Source: Tenacibaculum sp. M341 (lineage in GTDB: Bacteria; Bacteroidota; Bacteroidia; Flavobacteriales; Flavobacteriaceae). Taken from it: a stretch of DNA of 64,000 nt. The stretch spans positions 1 through 64,000 of the forward strand of contig NZ_SJXJ01000008.1 of assembly GCF_004337695.1 (NCBI RefSeq), written 5' to 3'. Positions within the stretch are counted from its first letter, which is position 1; the number at the start of each line of letters is the position of its first letter. Both the position numbers and the translations under genes were made by a program. The notes beneath the pieces were generated by a model. It made no database searches. It was not told the origin of the DNA and saw only the letters and a list, made by a program, of their open reading frames with translations. This document shows, one piece after another, positions 33,330 to 42,335 of this stretch.

Positions 33330-34550
33330 ATGAGAAAATTAATTAGAAATTATGTAAACACTTTTAAAGGGCTCTCAACAGAGGTATGGTGGTTGGCTTT
33401 AATTACCTTAATTAACAGAGCTGGTACTATGGTAATTCCTTTTTTGTCGTTGTATTTAACTGAAAGTTTATCTTTAACTAAAGGTAATGTTGGTTGGATT
33501 ATGTCTTGTTTCGGACTAGGATCTGTAGTTGGATCTTGGCTAGGAGGTAAGCTTACAGATAAAATAGGAGCTTATAAAGTAATGAAAACCAGTTTGTTTA
33601 TAACAGGGCTAATGTTTGTTGCTTTACAGTTTGTTACTACATTCTACGGATTCTGTGTTGGTATTTTTTTAGTAATGCTAGTAGCAGATACTTTCAGACC
33701 AGCCATGTTTGTAGCATTAAGCGCATATAGCAAACCAGAAAATAAAACAAGATCGGTTACTTTAATCCGTTTGGCTATTAATTTAGGTTTTTCTGCAGGT
33801 CCTGTTGTAGGTGGAATAATCGTAACTTATTTAAGTTACAAGGGGCTGTTTTGGGTAGATGGTATTACATGTGTGTTAGCAACCCTATTATTGATTAAAG
33901 TATTAAATCCGAAGAAAGCAAAAACATCAGATGAAATAAAAGTAGAAAATCCAGTTTCAGTATTTTCAGATAAAGCATTTTGGGTGTTTTTTATAGGAAT
34001 GTTTGTATTCGGATTCATCTTTTTACAGTATTTCTCAACAGTACCATTATACTACAGAGAAGGATATCATTTAACAGAGTTAGAAATTGGAATCTTAATG
34101 GGAATGAATGGTTTTGTCATTTTTGTTCTAGAAATGCCATTGATTAAATGGTTAGAAGGAAGCAAATATTCTAAAGAGTATTTAATTTTTATAGGGCTAT
34201 TTTTAACAGGATTAAGTTTTTGGGTATTAACCATGACCAATTGGGCAGGTGTTTTAGTCATAGGAATGTTATTAATGACCATTGGAGAAATGATATTATT
34301 TCCTTTCTCAAATGCCTTTGTAATTGACAGAGCCAAAAAAGGAAATCAAGGGGAGTACATGGCGTTTTATAGTATTGCTTTTTCTGCTTCGCATATCTTC
34401 GGACATAATTCAGGAATGCATTTAGCAGAAGGAGTTGGGTTTGATACCACTTGGAACATTATGACGATAGCTTCTGTTGTTGGTTTACTATTTTTACTTT
34501 TATTGATACGAATTGTGCAACAAGAGAAAAAGCAAGTTATTAAGAGTTAA
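33330..34550 (+). CDS. MFS transporter
   Basis: A 406-residue major facilitator superfamily protein with about twelve hydrophobic helices. The family motif A between helices 2 and 3 reads GSWLGGKLTDKIGAYKVM (near residue 70). The N-terminus is short (MRKLIRNYVNTFKGLSTEVWW). The central loop is charged (LNPKKAKTSDEIKVENP) and the tail is lysine-rich. Substrate cannot be assigned; drug-efflux or peptide-like subfamilies are both possible. It sits 27 bp downstream of a strong terminator, so expression may depend on read-through or on a promoter within that short gap. Confidence 0.9.
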   Translation: MRKLIRNYVNTFKGLSTEVWWLALITLINRAGTMVIPFLSLYLTESLSLTKGNVGWIMSCFGLGSVVGSWLGGKLTDKIGAYKVMKTSLFITGLMFVALQFVTTFYGFCVGIFLVMLVADTFRPAMFVALSAYSKPENKTRSVTLIRLAINLGFSAGPVVGGIIVTYLSYKGLFWVDGITCVLATLLLIKVLNPKKAKTSDEIKVENPVSVFSDKAFWVFFIGMFVFGFIFLQYFSTVPLYYREGYHLTELEIGILMGMNGFVIFVLEMPLIKWLEGSKYSKEYLIFIGLFLTGLSFWVLTMTNWAGVLVIGMLLMTIGEMILFPFSNAFVIDRAKKGNQGEYMAFYSIAFSASHIFGHNSGMHLAEGVGFDTTWNIMTIASVVGLLFLLLLIRIVQQEKKQVIKS

Positions 34551-34608
34551 ATTATAATATTTTAAAGTTAAATTAGTTATCTATTAATGACTATTTAATT
34601 CCCTAAAA

Positions 34609-36006
34609 ATGAAAACACTTATTACACTAGTAACCTTGTTGTTACACCTTTCAATGTTTGCACAGTATACCTTTGAGAGTAAAGCTTATGACCATGGAAT
34701 TTTACCTAGTAATTTCCAAAACTCAGATTTAGAAGCTGCCTATACCGATTGGAAAAGTCGATTTGCTGATACAAATTGTACCAACGGAAGAGCAAGAGTA
34801 AAATTTGACGATCCTAACTTTACAGTTTCTGAAGGAATTGCCTATGGAATGTTATTATCTGTGTATGCAGATGACCAAGCATTGTTTGATGGTTTATGGA
34901 AATATTACCAAAGCCACACGAATGCAAATGGAGTAATGCACTGGAAAATTCAAGGATGCGATACTGTAAACGGACAAAATGGAGCAACAGATGCCGAATT
35001 AGATGTAGCAGTTTCATTAATTACTGCCGGATATCGTTTTGGTAATACAGGAGCTATTAATTATCACCAAGATGCGAGAGATTTAATAGCAATAATGAAG
35101 CAGCACGAAGTAGAAGCAAACACGTATGTTTTAAAACCTGGTGATGCTTGGGGTGGTTCTAACAATACCAATCCTTCATATTTAGCGCCAGGATATTTTA
35201 GATTGTATGGTGAATTTACAGGCGATACACAGTTTTGGAATAATGTTGCAGATAAGTCGTATGAAATATTAAATGCAAACTTATCAGTAAACAATGCAAA
35301 AGAGTGTTTAGTATCAGATTGGTGTAAGGCAGATGGTTCGTATTCAGATATTGTAGGATGGGCATTTAATTCTGGTAAATCATATTATTATGATGCTGCT
35401 CGTACTCCATGGAGAATAGCAACAGATTATGTTTGGTATGGAAATGCAGATGCACTTGATTACATGAAAAAATGTGAAAACTTTATAAACGAAGTAGGAG
35501 GAATTGATCAAATTACAGCTGGATATCATCAAGATGGAACAGTAATACTTGGTAACTCTGGTACTACTTATAAAGATGTAGTTTTTACAGGAGCTTTTGC
35601 TTCAGCATTATTAACAGTAGGAAATCAAAGTACAGTAGACTTTGCATATACAACGACAAAAAGTCAAACGTCAACAGGATACTTTGCCAATACTTTAAGA
35701 GCTTTGTATATGTTTACCATGACAGGTAATTTGTTTAAGCCTACTGGTACTTCTTTAAGTACTAGTGATGTTGTGCCATCAAAAGAAAAAGAGATCATTG
35801 TATACCCAAATCCTTCTACAGAAAAGTTACATGTAACTAATTTTAAATTAGGAAGTAAAGTAAAGGTATATAATTTATTAGGAAAGCAAGTAATGGAAAC
35901 ATCTGTAAAAGATGAGAATGTAGATGTAATTGATGTTTCTGATTTAACTGCTGGAATTTATTTTATTAGAAGTAACAATGTGAAATTACGTTTTGTAAAA
36001 GAGTAG
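34609..36006 (+). CDS. secreted glycoside hydrolase family 8 enzyme with T9SS sorting domain
   Basis: A 465-residue exported enzyme (signal MKTLITLVTLLLHLSMFAQ). Residues of about 20-380 form a GH8 (alpha/alpha)6-barrel domain. TVSEGIAYGMLLSVYADD carries the catalytic acid Glu75 and GATDAELDVAVSLITAG the conserved Asp region (about 126-140). GH8 enzymes cut beta-1,4 linkages in cellulose, chitosan, xylan or lichenan; the specificity here cannot be read. Residues of about 390-465 form the type A T9SS C-terminal sorting domain (IVYPNPSTEKLHV ... VKVYNLLGKQVMETSV ... DLTAGIYFIRSNN). Secretion by T9SS is expected. A terminator follows at 36034-36076. Confidence 0.93.
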   Translation: MKTLITLVTLLLHLSMFAQYTFESKAYDHGILPSNFQNSDLEAAYTDWKSRFADTNCTNGRARVKFDDPNFTVSEGIAYGMLLSVYADDQALFDGLWKYYQSHTNANGVMHWKIQGCDTVNGQNGATDAELDVAVSLITAGYRFGNTGAINYHQDARDLIAIMKQHEVEANTYVLKPGDAWGGSNNTNPSYLAPGYFRLYGEFTGDTQFWNNVADKSYEILNANLSVNNAKECLVSDWCKADGSYSDIVGWAFNSGKSYYYDAARTPWRIATDYVWYGNADALDYMKKCENFINEVGGIDQITAGYHQDGTVILGNSGTTYKDVVFTGAFASALLTVGNQSTVDFAYTTTKSQTSTGYFANTLRALYMFTMTGNLFKPTGTSLSTSDVVPSKEKEIIVYPNPSTEKLHVTNFKLGSKVKVYNLLGKQVMETSVKDENVDVIDVSDLTAGIYFIRSNNVKLRFVKE

Positions 36007-36033
36007 TTTAGAAAACTTATTTATTGTAATTAT

Positions 36034-36076
36034 AAATGCGCCTAATTGATATACTATTGATTAGGCGCATTTTTTA
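36034..36076 (+). terminator. intrinsic terminator of the GH8 gene
   Basis: AAATGCGCCTAAT (36034-36046) pairs perfectly with ATTAGGCGCATTT (36060-36072), followed by T residues. Confidence 0.85.
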
Positions 36077-36143
36077 TTTCTTTACTTAATTTCTTTCTTC
36101 GTAAATTATTATTTATCCATGTATTTTAGTGAATAGATTGTAC

Positions 36144-36151
36144 TATTTTTG
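36144..36151 (+). promoter_or_regulatory. putative -7 box of the pyrophosphohydrolase gene
   Basis: TATTTTTG matches TAnnTTTG and lies 20 bp before the ATG at 36172, giving a leader of about 14 nt. No convincing -33 TTTG was found. Confidence 0.4.
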
Positions 36152-36171
36152 AACTTTAAAAACAGGATACA

Positions 36172-36498
36172 ATGAACATACAAGACGCTCAAAAACAAGT
36201 AGACGATTGGATTAAAAATCATGGTGTTCGTTATTTTAACGAACTAACCAATATGGCACAATTAACCGAAGAAGTAGGAGAGGTTGCAAGAATTATTGCT
36301 CGTAGATACGGAGAACAAAGTGAAAAGGAGAGCGATAAAAACAAAGATTTAGGAGAAGAGTTGGCAGATGTTGTTTTTGTAGTATTATGTTTGGCAAATC
36401 AAACTGGAGTTAATTTACAAGAGGCTTTTGATAAAAAATTAGATTTAAAAACGAAAAGAGATCACGATCGTCATCATAATAACGAAAAACTTAAATAA
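36172..36498 (+). CDS. MazG-like nucleotide pyrophosphohydrolase
   Basis: A 108-residue all-alpha NTP pyrophosphohydrolase of the MazG-like superfamily. The metal-binding acidic helices are EEVGEVARIIARRYGEQSEKE and DLGEELADVVFVVLCLANQTG (E-x-x-E ... E-x-x-D pattern). It probably hydrolyses non-canonical nucleoside triphosphates. Its stop overlaps the ATG of the small membrane protein gene by 1 nt. Confidence 0.92.
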   Translation: MNIQDAQKQVDDWIKNHGVRYFNELTNMAQLTEEVGEVARIIARRYGEQSEKESDKNKDLGEELADVVFVVLCLANQTGVNLQEAFDKKLDLKTKRDHDRHHNNEKLK

Positions 36499-36746
36499 TG
36501 TCGTTTCAAAAAAATATAACCAAAAAACTTTTTTGGATTAATGTATTAAAAGTGAGTATTCCTTTTTTACTAGCTGTAACTGTATTCTCACTATTATTTA
36601 ACAGTGCTGGTGATATTTTCTCAGGAGATTTTAAAGCAGTAAATGAAACTCATTTCTCTAATAAAAAGTGGGTTCGTTTTTGGTTGTCAAAAATAGTAAT
36701 TAGTGTTATCTATGCTATTTATATGGTGAATAAACGAATGAAATAG
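36498..36746 (+). CDS. small two-helix membrane protein
   Basis: An 82-residue protein with two hydrophobic helices (about 13-32 and 61-77) separated by a loop with DFKAVNETHFSNKKWVRF. It is translationally coupled (TAATG) to the pyrophosphohydrolase. No further family assignment is possible from the sequence. Confidence 0.75.
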   Translation: MSFQKNITKKLFWINVLKVSIPFLLAVTVFSLLFNSAGDIFSGDFKAVNETHFSNKKWVRFWLSKIVISVIYAIYMVNKRMK

Positions 36747-36770
36747 AGTGATTTAGTAAATGTTAAAAAA

Positions 36771-36804
36771 ACGAGGTTCTGATGTTAAGAATCTCGTTTT
36801 TTTT
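36771..36804 (+). terminator. intrinsic terminator
   Basis: ACGAGGTTCT (36771-36780) pairs with AGAATCTCGT (36788-36797) with one G-T wobble, followed by eight T residues. It ends the pyrophosphohydrolase / small membrane protein transcript. Confidence 0.85.
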
Positions 36805-36976
36805 GCGTTTTTGTAAATAAGATACTTCTCAAATTACATATCTAGGGCTTTTTAATTAGGTCTCAAGTTAAAATTTTATTGTTTTGATAAAAATTCAAAA
36901 TTTTAATAAAAAAAATGAATTTATGTTAAATAATACTTAAATTCGTGATTGAAATCATTGAAAAACCCTTTAAAAA

Positions 36977-39900
36977 ATGAAAAACAAGTTACTCGTAGCC
37001 ATGTTCATGGCTAGTACTGCCTTATTTTCTCAAAGCAGTAATTTTTGGAAAAAAGAAACCGCGTCCAAAAACTCAGCAAGCAAGTCTGCAATTGAGAAAA
37101 AACTCCCTACAAAAAATGTGTACAGTTTAAACATTGACGCATTAAGAAATGCCTTAACAGCAGCCCCACAAAGAGGCGTTGCAAGAAAGTCAGATTTAAT
37201 TATTTCTTTCCCTAATGAACATGGAGTTTTAGAAAACTATCGTGTTTTTGAAGCTTCAGTATTACATCCAGATTTAGCAGCTAAATACCCAGGTATTAAG
37301 TCGTATGCTGGGGTAAATGTAGATAATGCAGGAGACAGAATTCGTTTTAGTATTTCTCCTGAAGGATTACAAAGTATGCGTTTAGGTGTTGATAAATCAA
37401 CTGTATTTATTGAGCCTTACTCTACATCAGCACAAACCTATGCTGTTTTTAGTAGAGCAGACAAACCAAAGCGTATTGGTGGAATGAACTGTTCAACAGA
37501 ACCAGAAGTGCACAATCATGCAGAAAAATCTGGAGCTGTTAAAAGAAATGCAGACGATGGAATTTTAAGAACTTATCGTATTGCAGTTTCAACAACAGGT
37601 GAGTACGGATCTTATCACGGAGGAACGGTAGCAGGTGCTTTAGCAGCTATCAACTCAACTATGACAAGAGTAAACGGTCTTTACGAATCTGATTTTAATG
37701 TTACTATGATTGTAGTAGCAAATACAGATGATGTAATTTACACAAATGCGAATACAGATCCTTACACAGGAAGTTTAAATTCGCAATTACAAAGAACATT
37801 AACCAATGAAATAGGAGAAGCAAATTATGATATAGGACACTTATTTCATAGAGCATCTAATAATGGTAATGCAGGATGTATTGGTTGTGTTTGTGTTAAT
37901 GGTAGAAAAGGTAGTGGATTTAGTGCTACAACAATTCCTGAAGGAGAAGTGTTTGATGTAGATTATGTAGCTCATGAAATTGGTCATCAATTTGGTGGAA
38001 ATCACACATGGACTTTTGGAGGTAACGAAGGAACCAATGTACAAATGGAGCCAGGTAGTGGATCAACTATTATGGGATATGCTGGTATTACAGGTGCTAC
38101 TGATGTACAAGCAAACAGTGATCCTTACTTCCATGCAGCTACTATAGAGCAAATTACTGACTATATTAAAACAACTTCTTGTCAAACTGATACAGCTACA
38201 GGTAACAGTGTACCAGTGGTAAATGCAGGAAGTAATTATACCATTCCAAGAGGTACTCCTTTTGTGTTAACAGGTTCAGCAACGGATGCTAATAGCGGAG
38301 ATGTATTATCATATTGTTGGGAGCAAGTTGATGAAAATAATGCATCAACAACAAACCCTAGTGCAACAGCTACTTCAGGTGTAGCATTCAGATCATATGA
38401 GCCAACAGCAAGCACATCAAGATATTTCCCGAGATTAGAAACTGTAAAAACAGGTGCTACATCATGGAGATGGGAAGCAGTACCTAATGTAAACAGAAAT
38501 TTAAACTTTAGATTAACGGTAAGAGATAACAGAGCTGGTGGAGGAACTAACAATAGTGATGATATGAGAGTAACTGTTAACGCAAGTGCAGGACCTTTTG
38601 TAGTAAATTCACCAAATACAAGTGTTAGTTATGCAGCCGGTAGTGTACAAACTGTAACTTGGAATGTAGCTGGTACTACAGGTAATGGGGTGAATGCAGC
38701 AAATGTAGATATTTTATTATCTACAGATGGTGGTGATACATACCCTATTACATTGGCTAGTGGAGTAACAAATGACGGATCTCAAGATGTTACAATTCCA
38801 AATCAAACAGGAAGTCAAAATAGAATTATGGTAAAAGGAAGTAACCATATTTTCTTTGATATTTCAAATGCGAATTTTACAATTACAGGAGCAGTTGCAT
38901 GTAATGCAACGGTTCCAACAGGAGTTTCAACTTCAAGTGTTTCAAATAATGGAGCAACTGTATCTTGGAATTCTGTAGCTGGAGCAACTTATGGGGTAAG
39001 ATATCGTCAGGTAGGTACTACTTCATGGACTACTAATAGTGTTTCTGGTACTACCACTACATTATCAGGTTTATCAGCAGCAACACAATACGAAGTACAA
39101 GTACGTAGCCAATGTACAAGTAGCAATTCAGCATATAGTTCTTCAGTAAGTTTTACTACTACCGGAGGAGGTGGTGGTGGTTCTTGTGAATCATTACCTT
39201 ACAGCGAAAGTTTTGAAACAAATGATGGTTGGACACAAGTTACTGGAGATGATGGTAACTGGGTTAGAGATGCTAATGGAACTCCTTCAAGTAATACAGG
39301 ACCAGCCTCAGCTACTGATGGTAGTTTCTATATGTTCTTAGAGGCTTCAAGCAATGGAAGTACAGGAGAAATAGGAGCAAATGCAACTGCAATTTTAGAG
39401 AGTCCTTGTTTTGATTTATCTGGTGAGTCTTCAGCAACCATTACATTTAGCAATCATATGTTTGGTAATAATGTTGGTTCATTAACATTACAAGCCTCTA
39501 CTAATGGAAGTTCTTGGACAAACCTTTGGACAGATTCAGGAAACAACGGTAACCAATGGAATAATGTATCTGTAAACTTAAATGCTTATGTAGGTGGAAA
39601 TGTTAGTTTAAGATTTGTAGGTGTTACTGGTAACGGATGGTCTAGTGATATTGCTATTGATAACATTGAAATTAATGGTGGAGGTACTACTACACCAGGA
39701 TGTGCTTCATTAGATTTTAACAATTTTACAATTAATTCATTCTCTAATCAAGATAGTGCGGGTAACTTCTCTATTGGTGCGGGTGGTGATGCATTAACAT
39801 TAACTAACAATACTTGGAAATCTATTGATTATGATTATACAGTAACTGCAAATACAGTAATCGAATTTGAATTTAGCAGTACTTCTCAAGGAGAAATTCA

Positions 39901-40456
39901 CGGTATTGGTTTTGAAAATGATAATAACTTAACTTCTAGTAGATATTTTAAATTACACGGAACACAAAACTATGGTGTTACTAATTTTGATAACTATACT
40001 AGCGGAACAAGAACATATGTAATTCCTGTAGGAGATTCATATACAGGAACTATGGATAGATTAGTGTTTATTAATGACAATGATGGAGGATCTGGAAATA
40101 ACTCTACGTTCTCTAACGTAAGAATTTACGAAACATCTTGTGCTAGAAGTACAGCTCGAACTGAAATTGTTTTTGGTGAAAGAGTTGATGTATTAGGAAA
40201 CGAGGATGAAGGTGTATTATCTTCTTTAAGATTTGCTCCAAATCCAGTAGCTAAAGGAAGTGTGTTAAAAGTATTATCGTCTGGTAAAGACATGTCAAAT
40301 ACTTCATTTGCTATTATTAATATGTTAGGACAAACTTTAAGTACAGGAACTTTACAAAAAGGTGAAATTAGTACAGAAAAGTTAAATCCAGGAGTGTATT
40401 TAATTCATTTAACAAATGACTTTACCAATACATCCGAACGTATTATAGTAAAATAA
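36977..40456 (+). CDS. secreted reprolysin-like (M12-type) metalloprotease with fibronectin III, MAM-like and T9SS domains
   Basis: A 1159-residue exported zinc protease. It has a signal peptide (MKNKLLVAMFMASTALFSQ), a propeptide (about 20-190), and a catalytic domain (about 195-400) with zinc motif HEIGHQFGGNHTW at residues 333-345 and a downstream Met-turn (STIMGYAGI). Beta-rich regions follow, including a fibronectin type III-like domain (about 641-728) and a MAM/jelly-roll-like domain (about 735-900). A further sandwich comes next, and the C-terminal T9SS type A sorting domain lies at about 1085-1159 (RFAPNPVAKGSVLKV ... NPGVYLIHLTND). This architecture is common in flavobacterial exoproteases. 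The ATG lies after a stretch without an evident promoter box; a strong terminator follows. Confidence 0.93.
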   Translation: MKNKLLVAMFMASTALFSQSSNFWKKETASKNSASKSAIEKKLPTKNVYSLNIDALRNALTAAPQRGVARKSDLIISFPNEHGVLENYRVFEASVLHPDLAAKYPGIKSYAGVNVDNAGDRIRFSISPEGLQSMRLGVDKSTVFIEPYSTSAQTYAVFSRADKPKRIGGMNCSTEPEVHNHAEKSGAVKRNADDGILRTYRIAVSTTGEYGSYHGGTVAGALAAINSTMTRVNGLYESDFNVTMIVVANTDDVIYTNANTDPYTGSLNSQLQRTLTNEIGEANYDIGHLFHRASNNGNAGCIGCVCVNGRKGSGFSATTIPEGEVFDVDYVAHEIGHQFGGNHTWTFGGNEGTNVQMEPGSGSTIMGYAGITGATDVQANSDPYFHAATIEQITDYIKTTSCQTDTATGNSVPVVNAGSNYTIPRGTPFVLTGSATDANSGDVLSYCWEQVDENNASTTNPSATATSGVAFRSYEPTASTSRYFPRLETVKTGATSWRWEAVPNVNRNLNFRLTVRDNRAGGGTNNSDDMRVTVNASAGPFVVNSPNTSVSYAAGSVQTVTWNVAGTTGNGVNAANVDILLSTDGGDTYPITLASGVTNDGSQDVTIPNQTGSQNRIMVKGSNHIFFDISNANFTITGAVACNATVPTGVSTSSVSNNGATVSWNSVAGATYGVRYRQVGTTSWTTNSVSGTTTTLSGLSAATQYEVQVRSQCTSSNSAYSSSVSFTTTGGGGGGSCESLPYSESFETNDGWTQVTGDDGNWVRDANGTPSSNTGPASATDGSFYMFLEASSNGSTGEIGANATAILESPCFDLSGESSATITFSNHMFGNNVGSLTLQASTNGSSWTNLWTDSGNNGNQWNNVSVNLNAYVGGNVSLRFVGVTGNGWSSDIAIDNIEINGGGTTTPGCASLDFNNFTINSFSNQDSAGNFSIGAGGDALTLTNNTWKSIDYDYTVTANTVIEFEFSSTSQGEIHGIGFENDNNLTSSRYFKLHGTQNYGVTNFDNYTSGTRTYVIPVGDSYTGTMDRLVFINDNDGGSGNNSTFSNVRIYETSCARSTARTEIVFGERVDVLGNEDEGVLSSLRFAPNPVAKGSVLKVLSSGKDMSNTSFAIINMLGQTLSTGTLQKGEISTEKLNPGVYLIHLTNDFTNTSERIIVK

Positions 40457-40479
40457 ATGTATTTATTATAAACGATAAA

Positions 40480-40507
40480 AGAGACTCTGAAAAGAGTCTC
40501 TTTTTTT
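40480..40507 (+). terminator. intrinsic terminator of the metalloprotease gene
   Basis: AGAGACTC (40480-40487) pairs with GAGTCTCT (40494-40501) and is followed by a run of T. The same hairpin can also serve the convergent PAS protein gene. Confidence 0.85.
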
Positions 40508-40521
40508 GTAGTATATATAGT

Positions 40522-41148
40522 TTACACTTCAAAGGTTCCATGAAAGAACCAATTAAGCCCTTTTTGTAACACCGTATTTTTTTCTTTTGGTGTTTCTTCT
40601 ATTGTTTCTTGCTTCTTTAACTCTTCATTAAATAAATGGAGGATAAAGTCGTTGTAATTTTTTCCAGTTTCTTCTTTTAAATAAGCATTAAAATAAAGTT
40701 CGCTCGCTTTTTCATTTTTTTGTTGTTCAATCTCTAAAAGAGTTTTGTATAAAGGGGCTATTTTAGTCACAACACTTTCAGGAACAGCTTTTCTTCTGGC
40801 AGTATAACCGGCAATTTCTCCAGCGTCATTAGTATCAATAGTAAAATCGGTAATCACCCAATAATATCTACCAGATTTGGTTAGGTTTTTTATAATAGCA
40901 TGAAAGTTTTTGCCTTCTTTTAAATGCTGCCATAATACTTTAAAAATAACTTTAGGCATATCGGGGTGCCTTATCACATTATGGGGTTCGCCAACAATTT
41001 CTAGTTTGCTGTATTCACTAGTGTTGCTAAAAGCATCATTAGCATATAATATGGTTCCAAATAGGTCAGTTTTACTAACAATAACCTGACTTTTGTCCCA
41101 TGTAATCTCTTCATCTAAAATTTTCGGGGGTCTTAAAACAGTATTCAT
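40522..41148 (-). CDS. soluble PAS-domain protein, Aer-like
   Basis: A 208-residue protein. Residues of about 20-130 form a PAS domain close to that of the Aer aerotaxis receptor (GTILYANDAFSNTSEYSKLEIVGEPHNVIRHPDMPKVIFKVLW ... GYTARRKAVPES). The C-terminal 70 residues are helical and charged, with no membrane helix, HAMP, methyl-accepting or kinase domain. It may be a stand-alone redox or oxygen sensor that docks on a partner. It converges with the metalloprotease gene. Confidence 0.85.
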   Translation of the reverse strand: MNTVLRPPKILDEEITWDKSQVIVSKTDLFGTILYANDAFSNTSEYSKLEIVGEPHNVIRHPDMPKVIFKVLWQHLKEGKNFHAIIKNLTKSGRYYWVITDFTIDTNDAGEIAGYTARRKAVPESVVTKIAPLYKTLLEIEQQKNEKASELYFNAYLKEETGKNYNDFILHLFNEELKKQETIEETPKEKNTVLQKGLNWFFHGTFEV

Positions 41149-41340
41149 TTGTTCTTTTTTAGAATTTGTACATGTAAATTTCTGAGAAAGTCCGTTTTTA
41201 AAGAATGATTTTTATCATGTTTTAAAATAAATGAATTCCTATTTTATGTATATGGTTTTAAAGTAAAGTTATGTGGTTGATTGTTAGTTGTTATAAGTGT
41301 GTTTGCTAGTTTTTATAATCTCCTCTGTCTTGTAATATTG

Positions 41341-41446
41341 CATTGGGCGTTCCTTACAGGTCGGGCTTTCCGCAGTCGCTTTTAAAATGTATGTTATATA
41401 CATTTTAAAGAGCTCCAACAAATGCTCCAATCCCTAACGCAATTAG
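41341..41446. repeat. palindromic dispersed repeat (GGCGTT...AACGC type)
   Basis: It starts CATTGGGCGTTCCTTACAGG and ends AATCCCTAACGCAATTAG, with TTGGGCGTT/AACGCAA-type inverted ends. A near-perfect central palindrome, TTTAAAATGTAT and ATACATTTTAAA, surrounds 5 nt. Elements with this GGTCGGGCTTTCCGC wording are familiar intergenic repeats of Flavobacteriaceae. Only one copy lies in this window. Confidence 0.65.
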
Positions 41447-41533
41447 TTTACAGTTTGAATGTTTTTTAATAAAAAATAATACTACCAGTATCTAAGTTGT
41501 GAATCTTACATGTAGAGTTTAAAGTAAACAAAA

Positions 41534-41629
41534 AACCACAACACTTTTAAAAATGCTGTGGTTATTATATTTAGTTATTGTTCTTGTTTGCCCAAATATG
41601 CTTACTCATACCCGCCACTAGAAAGGATT
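41534..41629. repeat. composite repeat: CCACAACA hairpin plus 29-bp tag, copy 1
   Basis: A hairpin (AACCACA...TGTGGTT, 41534-41563) is followed after 37 bp by a 29-bp tag (41601-41629) beginning CTTACTCATACCCGCCACTA. The tag recurs exactly at 51936-51964, also downstream of the same type of hairpin (51887-51917). On the minus strand the hairpin is followed by TTTTTTGTTT and may act as terminator for the lipoprotein gene at 41637-42047. Confidence 0.75.
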
Positions 41630-41636
41630 CTAGCCA

Positions 41637-42047
41637 TTACTTTGTAATTCTAGGACCAGCAGGAGTGTTTCTTAAAAAATTCATTACCTCTATAGAGCCT
41701 TTATAATATTTACCCTTATACATTATAGTACCGTTTCTACTTATAAATAATTTATGAATTTTTCCTCCTTCTTGTTTCAAAAGCACTTTGGTTCTAATAT
41801 CTATACTTTTATAACCATTTAATAAACGCCCAATATTCAAATCTACTGCTTTGACATCAAAGGCAATAACTTTTTTTTTATCATTAAAAGCAGAATCAAA
41901 ACGACTCTCTGAATAAACTCCTATTCTAGTATCTAATTCATTTGGTAATAAAACAGCTTCTATTCTTTCAACATTATTAATGTATTCAACAGATGAACAA
42001 TTAAAACATAATACGACTATTAATATGGTTAAAATTATCTTATTCAT
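41637..42047 (-). CDS. small hypothetical lipoprotein
   Basis: A predicted lipoprotein of 136 residues from the ATG at 42047 (MNKIILTILIVVLCFNC, lipobox VLCFNC). A longer frame from 42128 would bury this signal 27 residues inside, so it is rejected. The mature part has no recognised domain; it contains VKAVDLNIGRLLNGYKSIDI and ends RNTPAGPRITK. A CTGTTATAGCGGATATATA repeat fragment (42076-42096) lies just upstream and the composite repeat just downstream, so the gene is bracketed by repeats. Confidence 0.65.
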   Translation of the reverse strand: MNKIILTILIVVLCFNCSSVEYINNVERIEAVLLPNELDTRIGVYSESRFDSAFNDKKKVIAFDVKAVDLNIGRLLNGYKSIDIRTKVLLKQEGGKIHKLFISRNGTIMYKGKYYKGSIEVMNFLRNTPAGPRITK

Positions 42048-42335
42048 GATACATAATATTTTTTTACGTTTAAATCTGTTATAGCGGATATATACCTTTT
42101 CTCGTCTAAAAAAAGCAAAACTATTCAATAAATTAAAGCAAAGCAGTTTATTTATTACTAATATGAGTTAACATAGTTGAACTATTCAGTAAAATAATGG
42201 TTAGCGCTCGACTCCTGTCGAGTGATTTGTTAACTAAATTTATTCATTCGGGTGCTAGCTGGTAAAAACTATGATTTTGATCATTTTTTAGTAATACTTA
42301 GGTATATACTTTTACCATTATTAAATATATAAATT

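Larger units (their letters stand above)
41149..41636. other. 488-bp gene-free region with two repeat families
   Basis: No gene was found. It contains a palindromic element (41341-41446) and the composite hairpin repeat (41534-41629) that abuts the 3' end of the next lipoprotein gene. Confidence 0.6.

Noticed and set aside
42048-42128. N-terminal extension of the lipoprotein gene ending at 41637
   Set aside because: A classical lipoprotein signal begins at the internal ATG at 42047; the extension is basic, overlaps a dispersed repeat fragment and would block export.
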